A stretch of 64,000 nt of DNA from G963667675 sp963667675 (GCA_963667675.1 OY763929.1:2108001-2172000); one strand, 5' to 3'. Shown: positions 26,037-34,999, counted from the stretch's first letter. The notes: generated by a model not told the origin, from the letters alone. A program made the numbers and translations.

Positions 26037-26984
26037 CTATTCTGCAACTGACCCGCCCCCCAGCCGGATTCTGGGGTCCAGCACCGGGTATATGAGGTCA
26101 ACCAGCAGCATGGCAAGCACGAACATGGTGGTGCCGATGAGGGTAACGGCGTTTATCACCGGGTAGTCCCTGGCGAAGAACGATTCAATCAAAAGGTCGC
26201 CAACGCCGGGGATGCCGAAGAAGCGTTCCACGATGAAGGACGTGAAAGCGATGCCGGCCAGGGAGAACCCCAAGGTGGTGACCACGGGAATCATGGCGTT
26301 GCGGAGGATGTGCCGCCTGCGGACCGTACCCTCGCCCAGGCCCTTGGCCCTGGCGGTGCGGACGTAGTCCTGCCCCAGGACGTCCAGGGTGCTGCTGCGG
26401 GTCAACCTGGCGACGATGGCGATGCCGGGGACGCCCATGGCTATGGCGGGAAGGATAATCCTGGTGTCGAAAAACCCGCCCCAACCGTGGGTGGGCAGAA
26501 TGTCCAGCCACAGGGCGAATATGAGCAGCAGGCCGGGAGCGGTCAGGAATATGGGCACGGACTGGCCCACCAAGGTGGCCGCCACCGTGCCGGTGTCCCA
26601 GAAAGTGCCCTGCTTGAGGGCGGCGAAGAGGCCGATGGACACGCCGAGGGTGACGGAGATGATCAACGCAGCGATGTTCAACTGCGCCGACACCCACATC
26701 TTCTTGAGCAGAAGTTCGTTGACGCTGCGGCCTTGGAATTTGAAGCTATCGCCGAAGTCGCCCTGGAAGACATTGCCCAGGTAGCGGCCGTACTGGACGA
26801 AGACGTTGTCGTTGAGGCCCCGCTGCTCGCGGATTCGCTCGACGACGGCGGGGTCGTGGTACTGGCCCATGAGGGCCTCGACCGGGTCGCCTGGGCCGTA
26901 GCGGCCCAGCACGAAGGTGATAAAGGAGACGAGCAGGAGGATGACGGGCAGCCAGGCTAGGCGTCTGGCAATGTAGGCTCCCAT
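26037..26984 (-). CDS. oligopeptide/dipeptide-type ABC transporter permease (OppB-like)
   Basis: First permease, 315 residues and six TM helices. The N-terminus RRLAWLPVILLLVSFITF and VGYGPGDPVEAL-type segment are family landmarks. The EAA-type loop is DYVRTARAKGLGEGTVRRRHILRNAMIP, and the C-terminus ends in AMLLVDLIYPVLDPRIR. The cargo is probably peptides or another organic solute. It lies 15 nt after the binding-protein gene. Confidence 0.91.
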   Translation of the reverse strand: MGAYIARRLAWLPVILLLVSFITFVLGRYGPGDPVEALMGQYHDPAVVERIREQRGLNDNVFVQYGRYLGNVFQGDFGDSFKFQGRSVNELLLKKMWVSAQLNIAALIISVTLGVSIGLFAALKQGTFWDTGTVAATLVGQSVPIFLTAPGLLLIFALWLDILPTHGWGGFFDTRIILPAIAMGVPGIAIVARLTRSSTLDVLGQDYVRTARAKGLGEGTVRRRHILRNAMIPVVTTLGFSLAGIAFTSFIVERFFGIPGVGDLLIESFFARDYPVINAVTLIGTTMFVLAMLLVDLIYPVLDPRIRLGGGSVAE

Positions 26985-26999
26985 GCTCCCGCCGGGTTT

Positions 27000-28709
27000 C
27001 TACTCGTCGCTCAGGTAGACGTAGCGCAGTCTCGGAATGTACAGCGGGGGCAGCAGGTAGTCCTTGACGTTGGGCTTAATCAGCACGTACTGCTCGCCGC
27101 TGTACCACAGGGGAATCCAGGGTGCGTCGTCGATAATCTGCTGTTCCACCTGTTGGTAAATGCGGATTCGTTCAGTTTCGTTGGTCTCGGTGCGGGCCTG
27201 CTCCAGCAGGGCGTCGACTTCCGGGTTGCTGTAGTTGGTGTGGTTGTTGCTGCTTTCGCTGTGGAACAGGATGTCCAGGAAGTTCTGGGGGTCGGGGTAG
27301 TCGGCAATCCAGCCAATATCGAACATCTGGAAGCGGCGCTTGTGCAGGTCCTTGAGGAAGGTGGCGTATTCAGTCTGCTGGAACTCAGCGGTGACGCCCA
27401 GGTTCCTCTCCCACATTTGGAGCACGACTTCCATGTCCAGGCTGACGTTGGCGCCGAAGCTGCCGGCGGTGGTCATGGTGATGGGGGGCATATTGGCCAA
27501 ATCATCGCCGTAGCTGGACTCCTCCAGCAGCTTCATGGCTTCTTCCGGGTCGAAATCGTAGCTCATTAGATTCGGGTTGAATCCGGGAAAGCCGGGGGGG
27601 AGGATGCCCTGGGCCGGCACGACCAGGTCGCCCAGCACGATGGTGGCAATCTCCTGCTTGTCGATGGCCAGGTTCAGGGCTTGCCGGACCTTGGGGTCGT
27701 CCAACGGCGGCTCGTTGACGTTCATGCCGATGTACTGGACGCTGAAAGTCGGCTGGGCCCGCCGCAGGTTGGAGTTCAGGGGATTGCTGGGGTCGAGGAG
27801 GCGGTCGAGGTCTGCCAAGGATATGCCGGAGATGTGAATCTCATCGTTTTCGTACATCAGCATGGAGGTGCCGCCGCTGAGAATCATCTCCACGGCGTCC
27901 AGGCGCGGCGCGCCCAGGTGGTAGTCCTCGTTGCGGGTGAGGACCATCAATTCGCCCACGTCGTACCGGCTGAGCTTAAAGGGGCCGGTGCCGTTGGGAT
28001 TGCGGAACCAGCGGCGTTCGTCCGCCTCGACGTTGGCCCGGTCCAGAACGAAGCCGGTGGGGTAGGTCATCTTGGCCAGGAAGTAGGCCTTGGGTGCGTC
28101 TATGGTTATCTCGATGGTCCGGTCGTCGATAACCCGCACGCCGGAGATGGTCTGGGCGTCGCCGTTGAGCTTCTCCTCGACGCCGACTATGTCGCCCAGG
28201 TACTGGTCAACAACCGGCGACTCGGTGAGGGGGTTGGTGGCCCGCTCCAGGGACCACTGGACGTCCTGGGCGGTTACCTGGCGGCCGTCGTGGAAGACCG
28301 CGTTGGGATCGAGGTGGAAGGTGTAGACGCGGCCGTCGGGGCTGATGTCCCATCGCTCGGCGAGGTCGGGGACGATGTCCAGGTCCCGGTCTATGGTCAC
28401 CAGGCCGCCGAAGACTTCGATGATTATCTGGGCCGAGGTGGCATCGGTGGTGAGGTGGGGGTCGAGGGTGGGAGGGTCGACGTAGAGCCGGACCAAGGTG
28501 TTTTCCGGCGTGCTGCCTCCAGCGCCGGCTTCGCTGGTGGCCGCGGCAGGCTCCTCCTCGGGGGACTGGGTGGCCTCTGCGGCTTCCGTTGCAGCATCCT
28601 GTTCGGCCGGCTGTTCCATGTCGACTGTCGTCGATGAGCCTCCGCAGGCGGCGGCCAAAGCCATCAATGCGACGCTGCCCAAGATTGCCAAGAATAGTTT
28701 CCAGTTCAT
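27000..28709 (-). CDS. extracellular solute-binding lipoprotein, family 5 (peptide transport)
   Basis: A 569-residue binding lipoprotein feeding the two permeases. The signal ends in the lipobox LAAAC (Cys22). An acidic/Ala-rich linker leads to the family-5 fold, with VRLYVDPPTLDPHL, GRVYTFHLDPNAVFHDGRQVTAQDV and VRQALNLAIDKQEI. The open frame extends 63 codons upstream, but ATG 28709 is preceded by AAGGAAG and begins the signal peptide. No OppD/OppF ATPase genes are in the window, so these must be encoded elsewhere. Confidence 0.91.
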   Translation of the reverse strand: MNWKLFLAILGSVALMALAAACGGSSTTVDMEQPAEQDAATEAAEATQSPEEEPAAATSEAGAGGSTPENTLVRLYVDPPTLDPHLTTDATSAQIIIEVFGGLVTIDRDLDIVPDLAERWDISPDGRVYTFHLDPNAVFHDGRQVTAQDVQWSLERATNPLTESPVVDQYLGDIVGVEEKLNGDAQTISGVRVIDDRTIEITIDAPKAYFLAKMTYPTGFVLDRANVEADERRWFRNPNGTGPFKLSRYDVGELMVLTRNEDYHLGAPRLDAVEMILSGGTSMLMYENDEIHISGISLADLDRLLDPSNPLNSNLRRAQPTFSVQYIGMNVNEPPLDDPKVRQALNLAIDKQEIATIVLGDLVVPAQGILPPGFPGFNPNLMSYDFDPEEAMKLLEESSYGDDLANMPPITMTTAGSFGANVSLDMEVVLQMWERNLGVTAEFQQTEYATFLKDLHKRRFQMFDIGWIADYPDPQNFLDILFHSESSNNHTNYSNPEVDALLEQARTETNETERIRIYQQVEQQIIDDAPWIPLWYSGEQYVLIKPNVKDYLLPPLYIPRLRYVYLSDE

Positions 28710-28936
28710 ATATGACTTCCTTTGCTTTCGATCTCCGCCCAAGAAGCGCAAACCCGGGTCAAGTTGTACCTTCAAGCGCGCGCGGGCCGTTACCCTGGCA
28801 ATACGACGGGCCGCTTGCGGGCGGATTTGCAGTCCACCAGTCAATATAAGTGTGTTGGAGGCCCAGTGGCAAGGGGTTAAGGCAGCCAGGGCGGCCAAAA
28901 GAGACCCGCCGAATTATGGCAATTCATCCGGGGCTG

Positions 28937-28964
28937 GGCGTCCACAAGGGACGCCCCTACGGCA
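28937..28964. repeat. palindromic intergenic repeat, CCACAAGG type
   Basis: GGGCGTCCACAAGGGACGCCCC is an inverted repeat around CCACAAGG-like centres followed by TAC. Other copies of the family are near 29,238-29,265, 33,929-33,953 and 35,046-35,070. They occur only between genes. Confidence 0.6.
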
Positions 28965-29016
28965 TTCGTCTCTCCCCGGGCAGGCGGTGGATATTGGCGC
29001 ATCCGGTGGGGGCGGG

Positions 29017-29124
29017 CATCCCCCGCGAACGTCGCTTCGCTTGTTCGCGCCCCCTTGCGCTTTGCGAAGGGGGTGTGTGGGTTTCCCCCCTTCGTTCCAG
29101 CGCAAGGGGGGTTAGGGGGGATGC
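29017..29124. repeat. long intergenic repeat (GAACGTCGCTT family)
   Basis: A unit of about 108 bp begins GGCATCCCC, contains GAACGTCGCTTCGCTTGTTC and two purine/pyrimidine mirror blocks around AAGGGGG, and ends GGGGGGATGCC. The ends form an inverted repeat (GGCATCCCC / GGGGATGCC). A near copy is at 34,889-34,999; shorter pieces lie at 33,955-34,007, 34,316-34,367 and 35,678-35,745. Confidence 0.65.
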
Positions 29125-29150
29125 CCTGGCGGGGGGATGCGGGCGCTACT

Positions 29151-29226
29151 CCGTCATACCGGCCTCCGAGCCGCAATCCAGAAATGCGCGGGGCTGGATA
29201 CCGGCTTTCGCCGGTATGACGGGTTG
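29151..29226. repeat. palindromic repeat, CGTCATACCGG ... CCGGTATGACG
   Basis: CCGTCATACCGGCCTCCGAG is followed by CAATCCAG and then CTGGATACCGGCTTTCGCCGGTATGACGGG. The outer arms pair, and an inner hairpin ACCGGC TTTC GCCGGT is present. Relatives are at 33,742-33,782, 33,851-33,913, 42,049-42,086 and 49,865-49,909. Confidence 0.65.
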
Positions 29227-29522
29227 GGGGCGCATCGTCCCAGGGCGCCCACAAGGGGCGCCCCTACACCCGGTGTGACGGGTCCGTCCGGCGGAGATCG
29301 CAGCCGCTTACTTATAGATATTATAACAGGATAATAACTTTACGGCTATATGCCGCTAATATATTACTCAAACAGCGCATAACCAGATAAAATCATTGTT
29401 GTCGCAGGGCCTTATAGCTATATGCCATCCTTATATTGCGCTGAATGGTGTATAATCGGTTGAATGAAATGTTAATCAAGTAAATGTTTGCTCGGTAAAT
29501 ATTGACTGATTCGTCTTCAGAA

Positions 29523-29531
29523 GGGGGGGGG
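29523..29531 (+). promoter_or_regulatory. nine-G tract at the ribosome binding site of the surface-protein gene
   Basis: Nine consecutive G bases end 4 nt before the ATG at 29,536 and must serve as the Shine-Dalgarno region. A homopolymer of this length is prone to slippage, which would change spacing and translation. Confidence 0.5.
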
Positions 29532-29535
29532 CGAC

Positions 29536-32500
29536 ATGAGCGCTTTGCAGCAACTCGGCAGGGGGATGCTACGGTGGTATATCCTGGCCATGGCGGCGGC
29601 GGCCGTGCTGGCCGCGGTTGCGGTCTCCGCCTCCTCCACGGCGGCATCGGAGGCGCAGGCGCAGCAGGCGCAGGTCCAGCAATCCCCGCCCGCCGCGCCC
29701 ACCGGCCTGGCCGCGACCGCCGGCGACGGAAGCGTCACCCTGTCCTGGGACGCCGCCAGCAATACCTCCATCACCGGCTACGAGTACAACGTCAACCACA
29801 ACGACACCAGCACCGGCAGCCTATCGGGCTGGGGTCCCTGGACCGCCATCCCCAACAGCGGGGCCTCCACCACCTCCCACACCTTCACGGGCCTTGCCAA
29901 CGGCAGGGAGTACCGCTACCACCTGCGCGCCGTCAACGGCGCCGGCAGCAGCGCAGGCGCGCCCAACGCCGCGCCCTGGTTCGTCTCCGCCTCGCCCACG
30001 CCCACGCCGACACCGACCCCCACGCCAACACCCACGCCGCCGCCCCCGGCCACGCCCGCCGCGCCCACCTGGCTCATCGCAGCCGCAGGCGACGGCAGCG
30101 TCACGCTGTACTGGAACGACCCCAACGACTCCTCCATCACCGGTTACGAGTACAACGTCAACCACAACGACACCAGTACCGGCAATCTCTCCGGCTGGAG
30201 CGACTGGACGGCCATCGCAGGCAGCGGCGCCTCCACCACGTCCCACACCTTCACCGGCCTAGCCAACGGCAGGGAGTACCGCTACCACCTGCGAGCCGTA
30301 AACGCCGTAGGCAGCGGCGCAGCCGCGCCCAACGCCGCTCCCTGGTTCGTCAAGGCTACGCCGACGGCTGAGCCTCCGACCTCTGCTCCCACGCCCGGCA
30401 TCATCCTCCAGGACGGCAACGGCGCCGCCATCACCGCCCTGTCCGTTCCCGAAGGCGGAGAAGCCGGCTACCAGGTCAAGCTCGCTTCCCAGCCTGCCCA
30501 GGACGTCGAGGTCTGCGTCGCCCTGTTCACCCGCGACGACGACGACCCCGACATCACCTTCGAGGGCCAGGCCGCCGACGTCGTGTCCATCAAGCTCACC
30601 TTCACCCCCGCCGACTGGAACACCGCCCAGACCGTCACCCTCGCGGCCGCCCTGGACGCCGATGCGGTGAACGGCGCGCGCGGCGTGACTCACGACGCAA
30701 GGGAGTACTACTCCGGCTACGTCGACATAATCGCAACGGAGGTTGACAACACCACCGTCCCCGCCGCCCCCACCGGTCTGACCGCAACCGCGGGGGACGG
30801 CAGCGTGACACTGGCCTGGGACGACCCCTCGGACGCGTCCATCACCGGCTACGAGTACAACGTCAACCACAACGACACCGATACGGGCAACCTCTCCGGC
30901 TGGAGCCAGTGGACCGCCATCGCCGGCAGCGGGGCATCCACCACCTCCCACACCTTCACAGGCCTGACCAACGGCCGGGAGTACCGCTACCACCTGCGAG
31001 CCGTGAACGCCGCGGGCGCCGGCGGCGGGGCGCCCAGCGCCGCGCCCTGGTTCGTCTCCGCCACGCCGAAGACGTACGACCCCAACCTCGCCGTGGACAA
31101 CGTGTTCGTCGACCCGGGCAACGGCTACCTCGACATCTCCTGGAGCGCGGCGGCGGGCGCGACGCACTACGACATCCGCGCCAGGGAGTCCGGCGTCAAC
31201 GACTGGCATACCGTGGCGAACAAGGTAGCCGGAACCGTCTACCGCTACACCACCGACAAGACCATCGACTACGTGGCCGTGCGCGCCCTCAGCGCCAGCA
31301 GCGTCGGCCCCTGGACGGAACTCTCCCGTATGCCCGCGGACGACTTCATGAACGTCGCCACGGGCATATCCGTCCCCGCCGGCGGCGGCGCGTCGGCATC
31401 CGGCGCGTCAATTCAGTCCGGCGGGTCCATCCAGGCCCAACTGGCCGCGCCCACGGGACTCACCATAGGCCGCACGCTTAAGAGGGGGGTAACACCGGAG
31501 ATCAACCTCAGATGGATAGGCTCAACCTCGCCAGGGACGACCGCCTACAACATCATCTGCGCGCCGGGCCAGAGCGGCTGGGCTTGGCACGCCTGCGGCT
31601 GGGACAACTCCGGCACGGTGACCTACACGTCCGTCCCGGTCTCTCAGGCCGGCCATGTCAAAGTCACCCACTACGAGCGCAAGGCCGGAGAGAGCCCCCA
31701 CATCGCGGGCAAGTACAAGATGTCGAGGAGCCGCCATTACCGGGTGAGCATCCGCGCCGTGAACGCCAACCCCGACGACGCCAGCCCATGGGTCGATTCC
31801 GGTGTCATCCGGCCCATATTCCCCTACGTCCGGGACTTCACTTACTCCCGCAGCGCGGGCAGCATCACCATGAGCTGGACGCCCAACTACTGGACGACGG
31901 GGTACGAGATCGACTGCGCCGTGTACGACCCCACGCAGACGCCGTACGTCCCGTCCTATACCCGCTGCGCCACGCTCACCAACCAGGACGACACAGCCGC
32001 CCAGCACACCGTCACCATCTCGTCGTGGACGGTGGATAGCACGGACTACTCCATCGACGACACCAAGCAGTACGACATCCGCATCTGTAGCACCAACGCC
32101 ACCGGCCGCGCCTGCATGCTCGCGCCGTGGATATATCCCAAACCCACCCTGACCGCCTCCGCCGTCACGGGGACGACGGCCACGCTCACCATCGGCAACC
32201 ACACGGCGGCGTGGTGGTACGACGCCAACACCGGGACGGACACGACTTGCCAGTCGGTCAGCGCGGGCACGTCCAGCGACAACCTGACGGGCCTGACGGC
32301 GGGCACGGTCTACGTCTACACCGCCTACAGCAAGAGCGGCTGCAATGCCGCAGACCTGCTGGTCACCACCACCTTCGGCACGCCGACTTCGGTCAGCGTC
32401 AGCAACCTGGGTAAGGCTGACGGGCCGGCCGCGTTTAACCTTTCCTCCGACTACGCCCAGGAGTTCACCACGGGGAGCGCGGCGGGCGGCTACACGCTGT

Positions 32501-33636
32501 CGAGCGTCACGTTGGACTTCACCATTATCACGAACGCAAGCCAGATAGAGGCCTCCATCCGCGCCGTGCAGTCCAACGACACACCCGCAACGACGGCCCG
32601 CGCGACCCTCACCGGGACCCCCGCGGTCGGCGAGGTGACGTTCACCTGCGACGCTACCAACACCAACAACGATTGCTCCTTGGCCGCGAACACCTCCTAC
32701 TTCGTCTACGTGGATGCGCTCTCATTTACCGCCAACCAACAGACCACCACGGCGAGCGACGATGAGGACTTGCAGCCCTCCGGCAACGGCTGGAGCATCG
32801 CCAACGCGGCGCGCTACCAAGCGCACAGCTGGAATGAGCATCCCCAGAGCTTGGCCATGAAGATGAGCGTATCGGCGACGGAAGGAGCCGCGAGCGCGTC
32901 CCTGACGGCAACGGCAACAACCCTAACCATCGGCAACTACACCGGCAGCTGGTACTACCAGGCGGACGCGGCGCCGTACGCGTCGTGTTCGAGCGCGGTG
33001 ACCACGACGAGCGCGACCCTCAGCGGGCTGACGTCGGGCGCGTCGTACACCTACAAGGCGTATGCGGACAGCGGGTGCGCGGTGCTGCTGGCGACGGCGG
33101 CGGCCTTCACGGCGCCGGTCGTCAACTCCGTCAGCACGCTGGACGGGGCTCTGTTCCAGAGTTACCAAGTCGGCAATTACAACAATACGCAGCAACAGGG
33201 CGCGCAAGCCTTCACCACCGGCTCGAACACGGGCGGCTACACGCTGTCGAGCATCGACATCCGGTTCGGCACCAAGTACGGGAGCCCAACCGACCTCGTG
33301 GTGACGCTGCACGCGGCCTCGGGGTCGAACCCGAATACAACTACGACACTGGCCACGCTGAGCGGCAGCACCAGTCCGTCGACGGGCACTCATACGTACA
33401 CCTGCTCCGGCAGCGGCTGCGACTTGTCGGCGAGCACGACGTACTTCGTGCTGCTGGCAGCCCCCAACTCGACCGGCACCAGCACCTACACGGTGGACCT
33501 GACGTCCGCAGCCGAGACGAACCAGCCGTCCAACAACGGCTGGTCCATCGCCGACAAGGGCAGGGAGAGGCTCGGCGGGAACTGGTTCGACGTGCTGGCA
33601 GCGGTCAAGATGAAGGTGACGGCGACGGAGAAGTAG
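29536..33636 (+). CDS. giant secreted fibronectin type III repeat protein
   Basis: 1,366 residues. A membrane/signal segment lies at about 14-34 (WYILAMAAAAVLAAVAVSAS). Three nearly identical Fn3 modules follow, at about 54-153, 176-274 and 411-511; each has GDGSVTL, ITGYEYNVNHND and GREYRYHLRAVN. A (Thr-Pro)n linker separates the first two. A Calx-beta-like domain (SVPEGGEAGYQVKL, FTPADWNTAQTVTL) sits at about 277-408, and further Fn3-like domains follow. The C-terminal half has two copies of a jelly-roll-like anchor domain starting FTTGS..GGYTLSS (about 975 and 1,224). There is no LPxTG or S-layer motif. It is probably a cell-surface adhesion or matrix protein; the ligand is unknown. It is flanked on both sides by repeat clusters. 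Confidence 0.8.
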   Translation: MSALQQLGRGMLRWYILAMAAAAVLAAVAVSASSTAASEAQAQQAQVQQSPPAAPTGLAATAGDGSVTLSWDAASNTSITGYEYNVNHNDTSTGSLSGWGPWTAIPNSGASTTSHTFTGLANGREYRYHLRAVNGAGSSAGAPNAAPWFVSASPTPTPTPTPTPTPTPPPPATPAAPTWLIAAAGDGSVTLYWNDPNDSSITGYEYNVNHNDTSTGNLSGWSDWTAIAGSGASTTSHTFTGLANGREYRYHLRAVNAVGSGAAAPNAAPWFVKATPTAEPPTSAPTPGIILQDGNGAAITALSVPEGGEAGYQVKLASQPAQDVEVCVALFTRDDDDPDITFEGQAADVVSIKLTFTPADWNTAQTVTLAAALDADAVNGARGVTHDAREYYSGYVDIIATEVDNTTVPAAPTGLTATAGDGSVTLAWDDPSDASITGYEYNVNHNDTDTGNLSGWSQWTAIAGSGASTTSHTFTGLTNGREYRYHLRAVNAAGAGGGAPSAAPWFVSATPKTYDPNLAVDNVFVDPGNGYLDISWSAAAGATHYDIRARESGVNDWHTVANKVAGTVYRYTTDKTIDYVAVRALSASSVGPWTELSRMPADDFMNVATGISVPAGGGASASGASIQSGGSIQAQLAAPTGLTIGRTLKRGVTPEINLRWIGSTSPGTTAYNIICAPGQSGWAWHACGWDNSGTVTYTSVPVSQAGHVKVTHYERKAGESPHIAGKYKMSRSRHYRVSIRAVNANPDDASPWVDSGVIRPIFPYVRDFTYSRSAGSITMSWTPNYWTTGYEIDCAVYDPTQTPYVPSYTRCATLTNQDDTAAQHTVTISSWTVDSTDYSIDDTKQYDIRICSTNATGRACMLAPWIYPKPTLTASAVTGTTATLTIGNHTAAWWYDANTGTDTTCQSVSAGTSSDNLTGLTAGTVYVYTAYSKSGCNAADLLVTTTFGTPTSVSVSNLGKADGPAAFNLSSDYAQEFTTGSAAGGYTLSSVTLDFTIITNASQIEASIRAVQSNDTPATTARATLTGTPAVGEVTFTCDATNTNNDCSLAANTSYFVYVDALSFTANQQTTTASDDEDLQPSGNGWSIANAARYQAHSWNEHPQSLAMKMSVSATEGAASASLTATATTLTIGNYTGSWYYQADAAPYASCSSAVTTTSATLSGLTSGASYTYKAYADSGCAVLLATAAAFTAPVVNSVSTLDGALFQSYQVGNYNNTQQQGAQAFTTGSNTGGYTLSSIDIRFGTKYGSPTDLVVTLHAASGSNPNTTTTLATLSGSTSPSTGTHTYTCSGSGCDLSASTTYFVLLAAPNSTGTSTYTVDLTSAAETNQPSNNGWSIADKGRERLGGNWFDVLAAVKMKVTATEK

Positions 33637-34022
33637 GGGTTGGCGGCAACGGCGATTCGGACATCGGTAGGGGCGGGTTTGAAACCCGCCCCTACGTGGT
33701 TGTGGGGGGATGCCCGTTTGCGGAGGACAAGGGGGATGCGGGCGCCACTCCGTCATTGCGGCGAAAGCCGCAATCCAGAAGTCTTAGCCCCAACCGTTCG
33801 CCCTAGCATCCCCCTTCCGTTCGCCCTGAGCACCGTCGAAGGGCCGGCCTCCGAGCCGCAATCCAGGAATGCGCTGGACTGGATACCGGCTTTCGCCGGT
33901 ATGACGGGTTGGGTGCATCGTTCCAGGGCGCCCACAAGGGACGCCCCTACGTGGTTTGGGGGGTGTCCCCCCCTTCGTGAAACGCAAGGGGGTTAGGGGG
34001 GATGCAGGGCAAACGAGCAAGT
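33637..34022. other. repeat-filled intergenic region after the surface-protein gene
   Basis: No gene. From left to right it holds a GTAGGGGCGGGTTT palindrome, two CGTCAT-type palindromes, a CCACAAGG palindrome and part of the long GAACGTCGCTT-family repeat (CCCCCCTTCGTGAAACGCAAGG ... GGGGGATGC). Confidence 0.6.
33667..33695. repeat. perfect 29-bp palindrome, copy 1
   Basis: Arms GTAGGGGCGGGTTT and AAACCCGCCCCTAC surround a single central G. An exact-arm copy is at 34,280-34,308. Confidence 0.7.
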
Positions 34023-34051
34023 TTGTGGGCGTGACGCCGTCGTGTTACAAT
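34023..34051 (+). promoter_or_regulatory. promoter of coiled-coil gene, copy 1
   Basis: TTGTGG (34,023-34,028), 17-nt spacer, TACAAT (34,046-34,051). GGGGAG lies 7 nt before the ATG at 34,068. The same promoter is repeated 360 nt downstream for the second copy. Confidence 0.55.
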
Positions 34052-34067
34052 CCAGGGGAGTGATGCA

Positions 34068-34244
34068 ATGACTACCGAGACACCCTCAACGGAAGAACGC
34101 CTCAGCAACATGAATGAGCTTGCCCGCGGCTATGAGGCCCTCCGCGCGGACATACGCTCCTTCCGCAACACCATGCTGGCGCTCATCGGAGGCGTTTGGG
34201 CAACCCTGGTCATCGGCTTCATCGCCCTCTTCATCAAGCTCTAA
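34068..34244 (+). CDS. small membrane protein, short paralogue of the next gene
   Basis: A 58-residue protein. The first 13 residues (MTTETPSTEERLS) are identical to those of the gene at 34,428. A short helix (NELARGYEALRADIRS) and one membrane segment (MLALIGGVWATLVIGFIALF) follow. Compared with its neighbour it lacks the block of 11-residue repeats. Promoter, ribosome binding site and start region are also duplicated, so this is a recent tandem duplication with loss or gain of the repeat block. The topology (helix then C-terminal TM) is shared with the gene at 55,646. Function unknown. Confidence 0.7.
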   Translation: MTTETPSTEERLSNMNELARGYEALRADIRSFRNTMLALIGGVWATLVIGFIALFIKL

Positions 34245-34279
34245 CGCCGAGGGCCCGCGCGGGCGGTGAATCGGACATC

Positions 34280-34308
34280 GTAGGGGCGGGTTTCAAACCC
34301 GCCCCTAC
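34280..34308. repeat. perfect 29-bp palindrome, copy 2
   Basis: Same arms as the copy at 33,667, here with a central C. It lies between the two paralogous small genes, so it was duplicated with them or inserted in both. Confidence 0.7.
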
Positions 34309-34382
34309 GTGGTTGTGGGGGATGTCCCCCCCTTCGTGAAACGCAAGGGGGGTTAGGGGGGATGCAGGGCAAACGAGCAAGT

Positions 34383-34411
34383 TTGTGGGCGTGACGCCGT
34401 CGTGTTACAAT
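34383..34411 (+). promoter_or_regulatory. promoter of coiled-coil gene, copy 2
   Basis: TTGTGG (34,383-34,388), 17-nt spacer, TACAAT (34,406-34,411), identical to copy 1 and followed by the same GGGGAG. Confidence 0.55.
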
Positions 34412-34427
34412 CCAGGGGAGTGATGCG

Positions 34428-34856
34428 ATGACTACCGAGACACCCTCAACGGAAGAACGCCTCAGCCGCCTAGAAGGCGCCTACGAGCAGGTCAGCGAAC
34501 GCCTCGGGGACCTTTCCCGTGGACAGGACAATCTCCGCTCGGAGATGAATGAGCGGCTGAATGAGTTGGCGCGCGGCCAGGAGGCCCTGCGCGAAGAGAT
34601 GCAGCGCGGGCAGGACGCCCTGCGAGAAGAGATGCAGCGCGGCCAGGACGGCCTCCGAGAAGAGATGCAGCGCGGCCAGGAGTCCCTCCGCGAAGAGATG
34701 CAGCGCGGCCAGGAGGCCCTGCGCGAAGAGATGCAACGTGGATCGGGCGGCCTCCGCTCGGAGATGAACTCCCGCTTCAACACGGTGTACGTGCTCATCG
34801 GAGGCTTGTGGGCAACCACCATCGGCGGTTTTATCGCCATCTTCACGCAGATCTAG
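34428..34856 (+). CDS. hendecad-repeat coiled-coil protein with C-terminal membrane anchor
   Basis: 142 residues. After a conserved head come a helix (SRLEGAYEQVSERLGDLSR) and six tandem 11-residue repeats of the form RGQ-x-x-LREEMQ (33-bp DNA units, 34,570-34,760). A C-terminal TM (VLIGGLWATTIGGFIAIF) and a short tail follow. Eleven-residue periodicity predicts a right-handed or straight coiled coil standing off the membrane, with a polar, highly charged surface. Homology to phage or plasmid proteins cannot be judged here. It is paralogous to 34,068-34,244, and the repeat number could vary by recombination. Confidence 0.72.
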   Translation: MTTETPSTEERLSRLEGAYEQVSERLGDLSRGQDNLRSEMNERLNELARGQEALREEMQRGQDALREEMQRGQDGLREEMQRGQESLREEMQRGQEALREEMQRGSGGLRSEMNSRFNTVYVLIGGLWATTIGGFIAIFTQI

Positions 34857-34888
34857 CGTCCTCGCCCTCCCCGTCTTCCCACGCAGGC

Positions 34889-34999
34889 AGGCATCCCCTG
34901 CGAACGTCGCTTTGCTTGTTCGCGCCCCCTTGCGCTTCGCGAAGGGGGTGGGGGGTGTTCCCCCCTTCACGCAGTGCAAGGGGGGTTAGGGGGGATGCC
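34889..34999. repeat. long intergenic repeat, second copy
   Basis: Near copy of 29,017-29,124, with GGCATCCCC at the left and GGGGATGCC at the right. Confidence 0.65.

Larger units (their letters stand above)
28710..29535. other. intergenic region with repeats, then an AT-rich promoter region
   Basis: No real gene was found. The left part (28,930-29,280) is built of three intergenic repeat types listed separately. From about 29,300 to 29,520 the composition drops sharply to AT-rich, with several TATA-like strings and two copies of CTATATGCC (29,345 and 29,410 areas), each followed by a TATATT or TTATATT. This is probably the regulatory region of the large surface-protein gene at 29,536. Confidence 0.5.

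Noticed and set aside
29502..30371. Alternative plus-strand frame through the Fn3 gene start, reading across the G9 tract
   Set aside because: Arg/His/Gln-rich shadow of the repeated Fn3 DNA with no domain; kept only as a remark on slippage.
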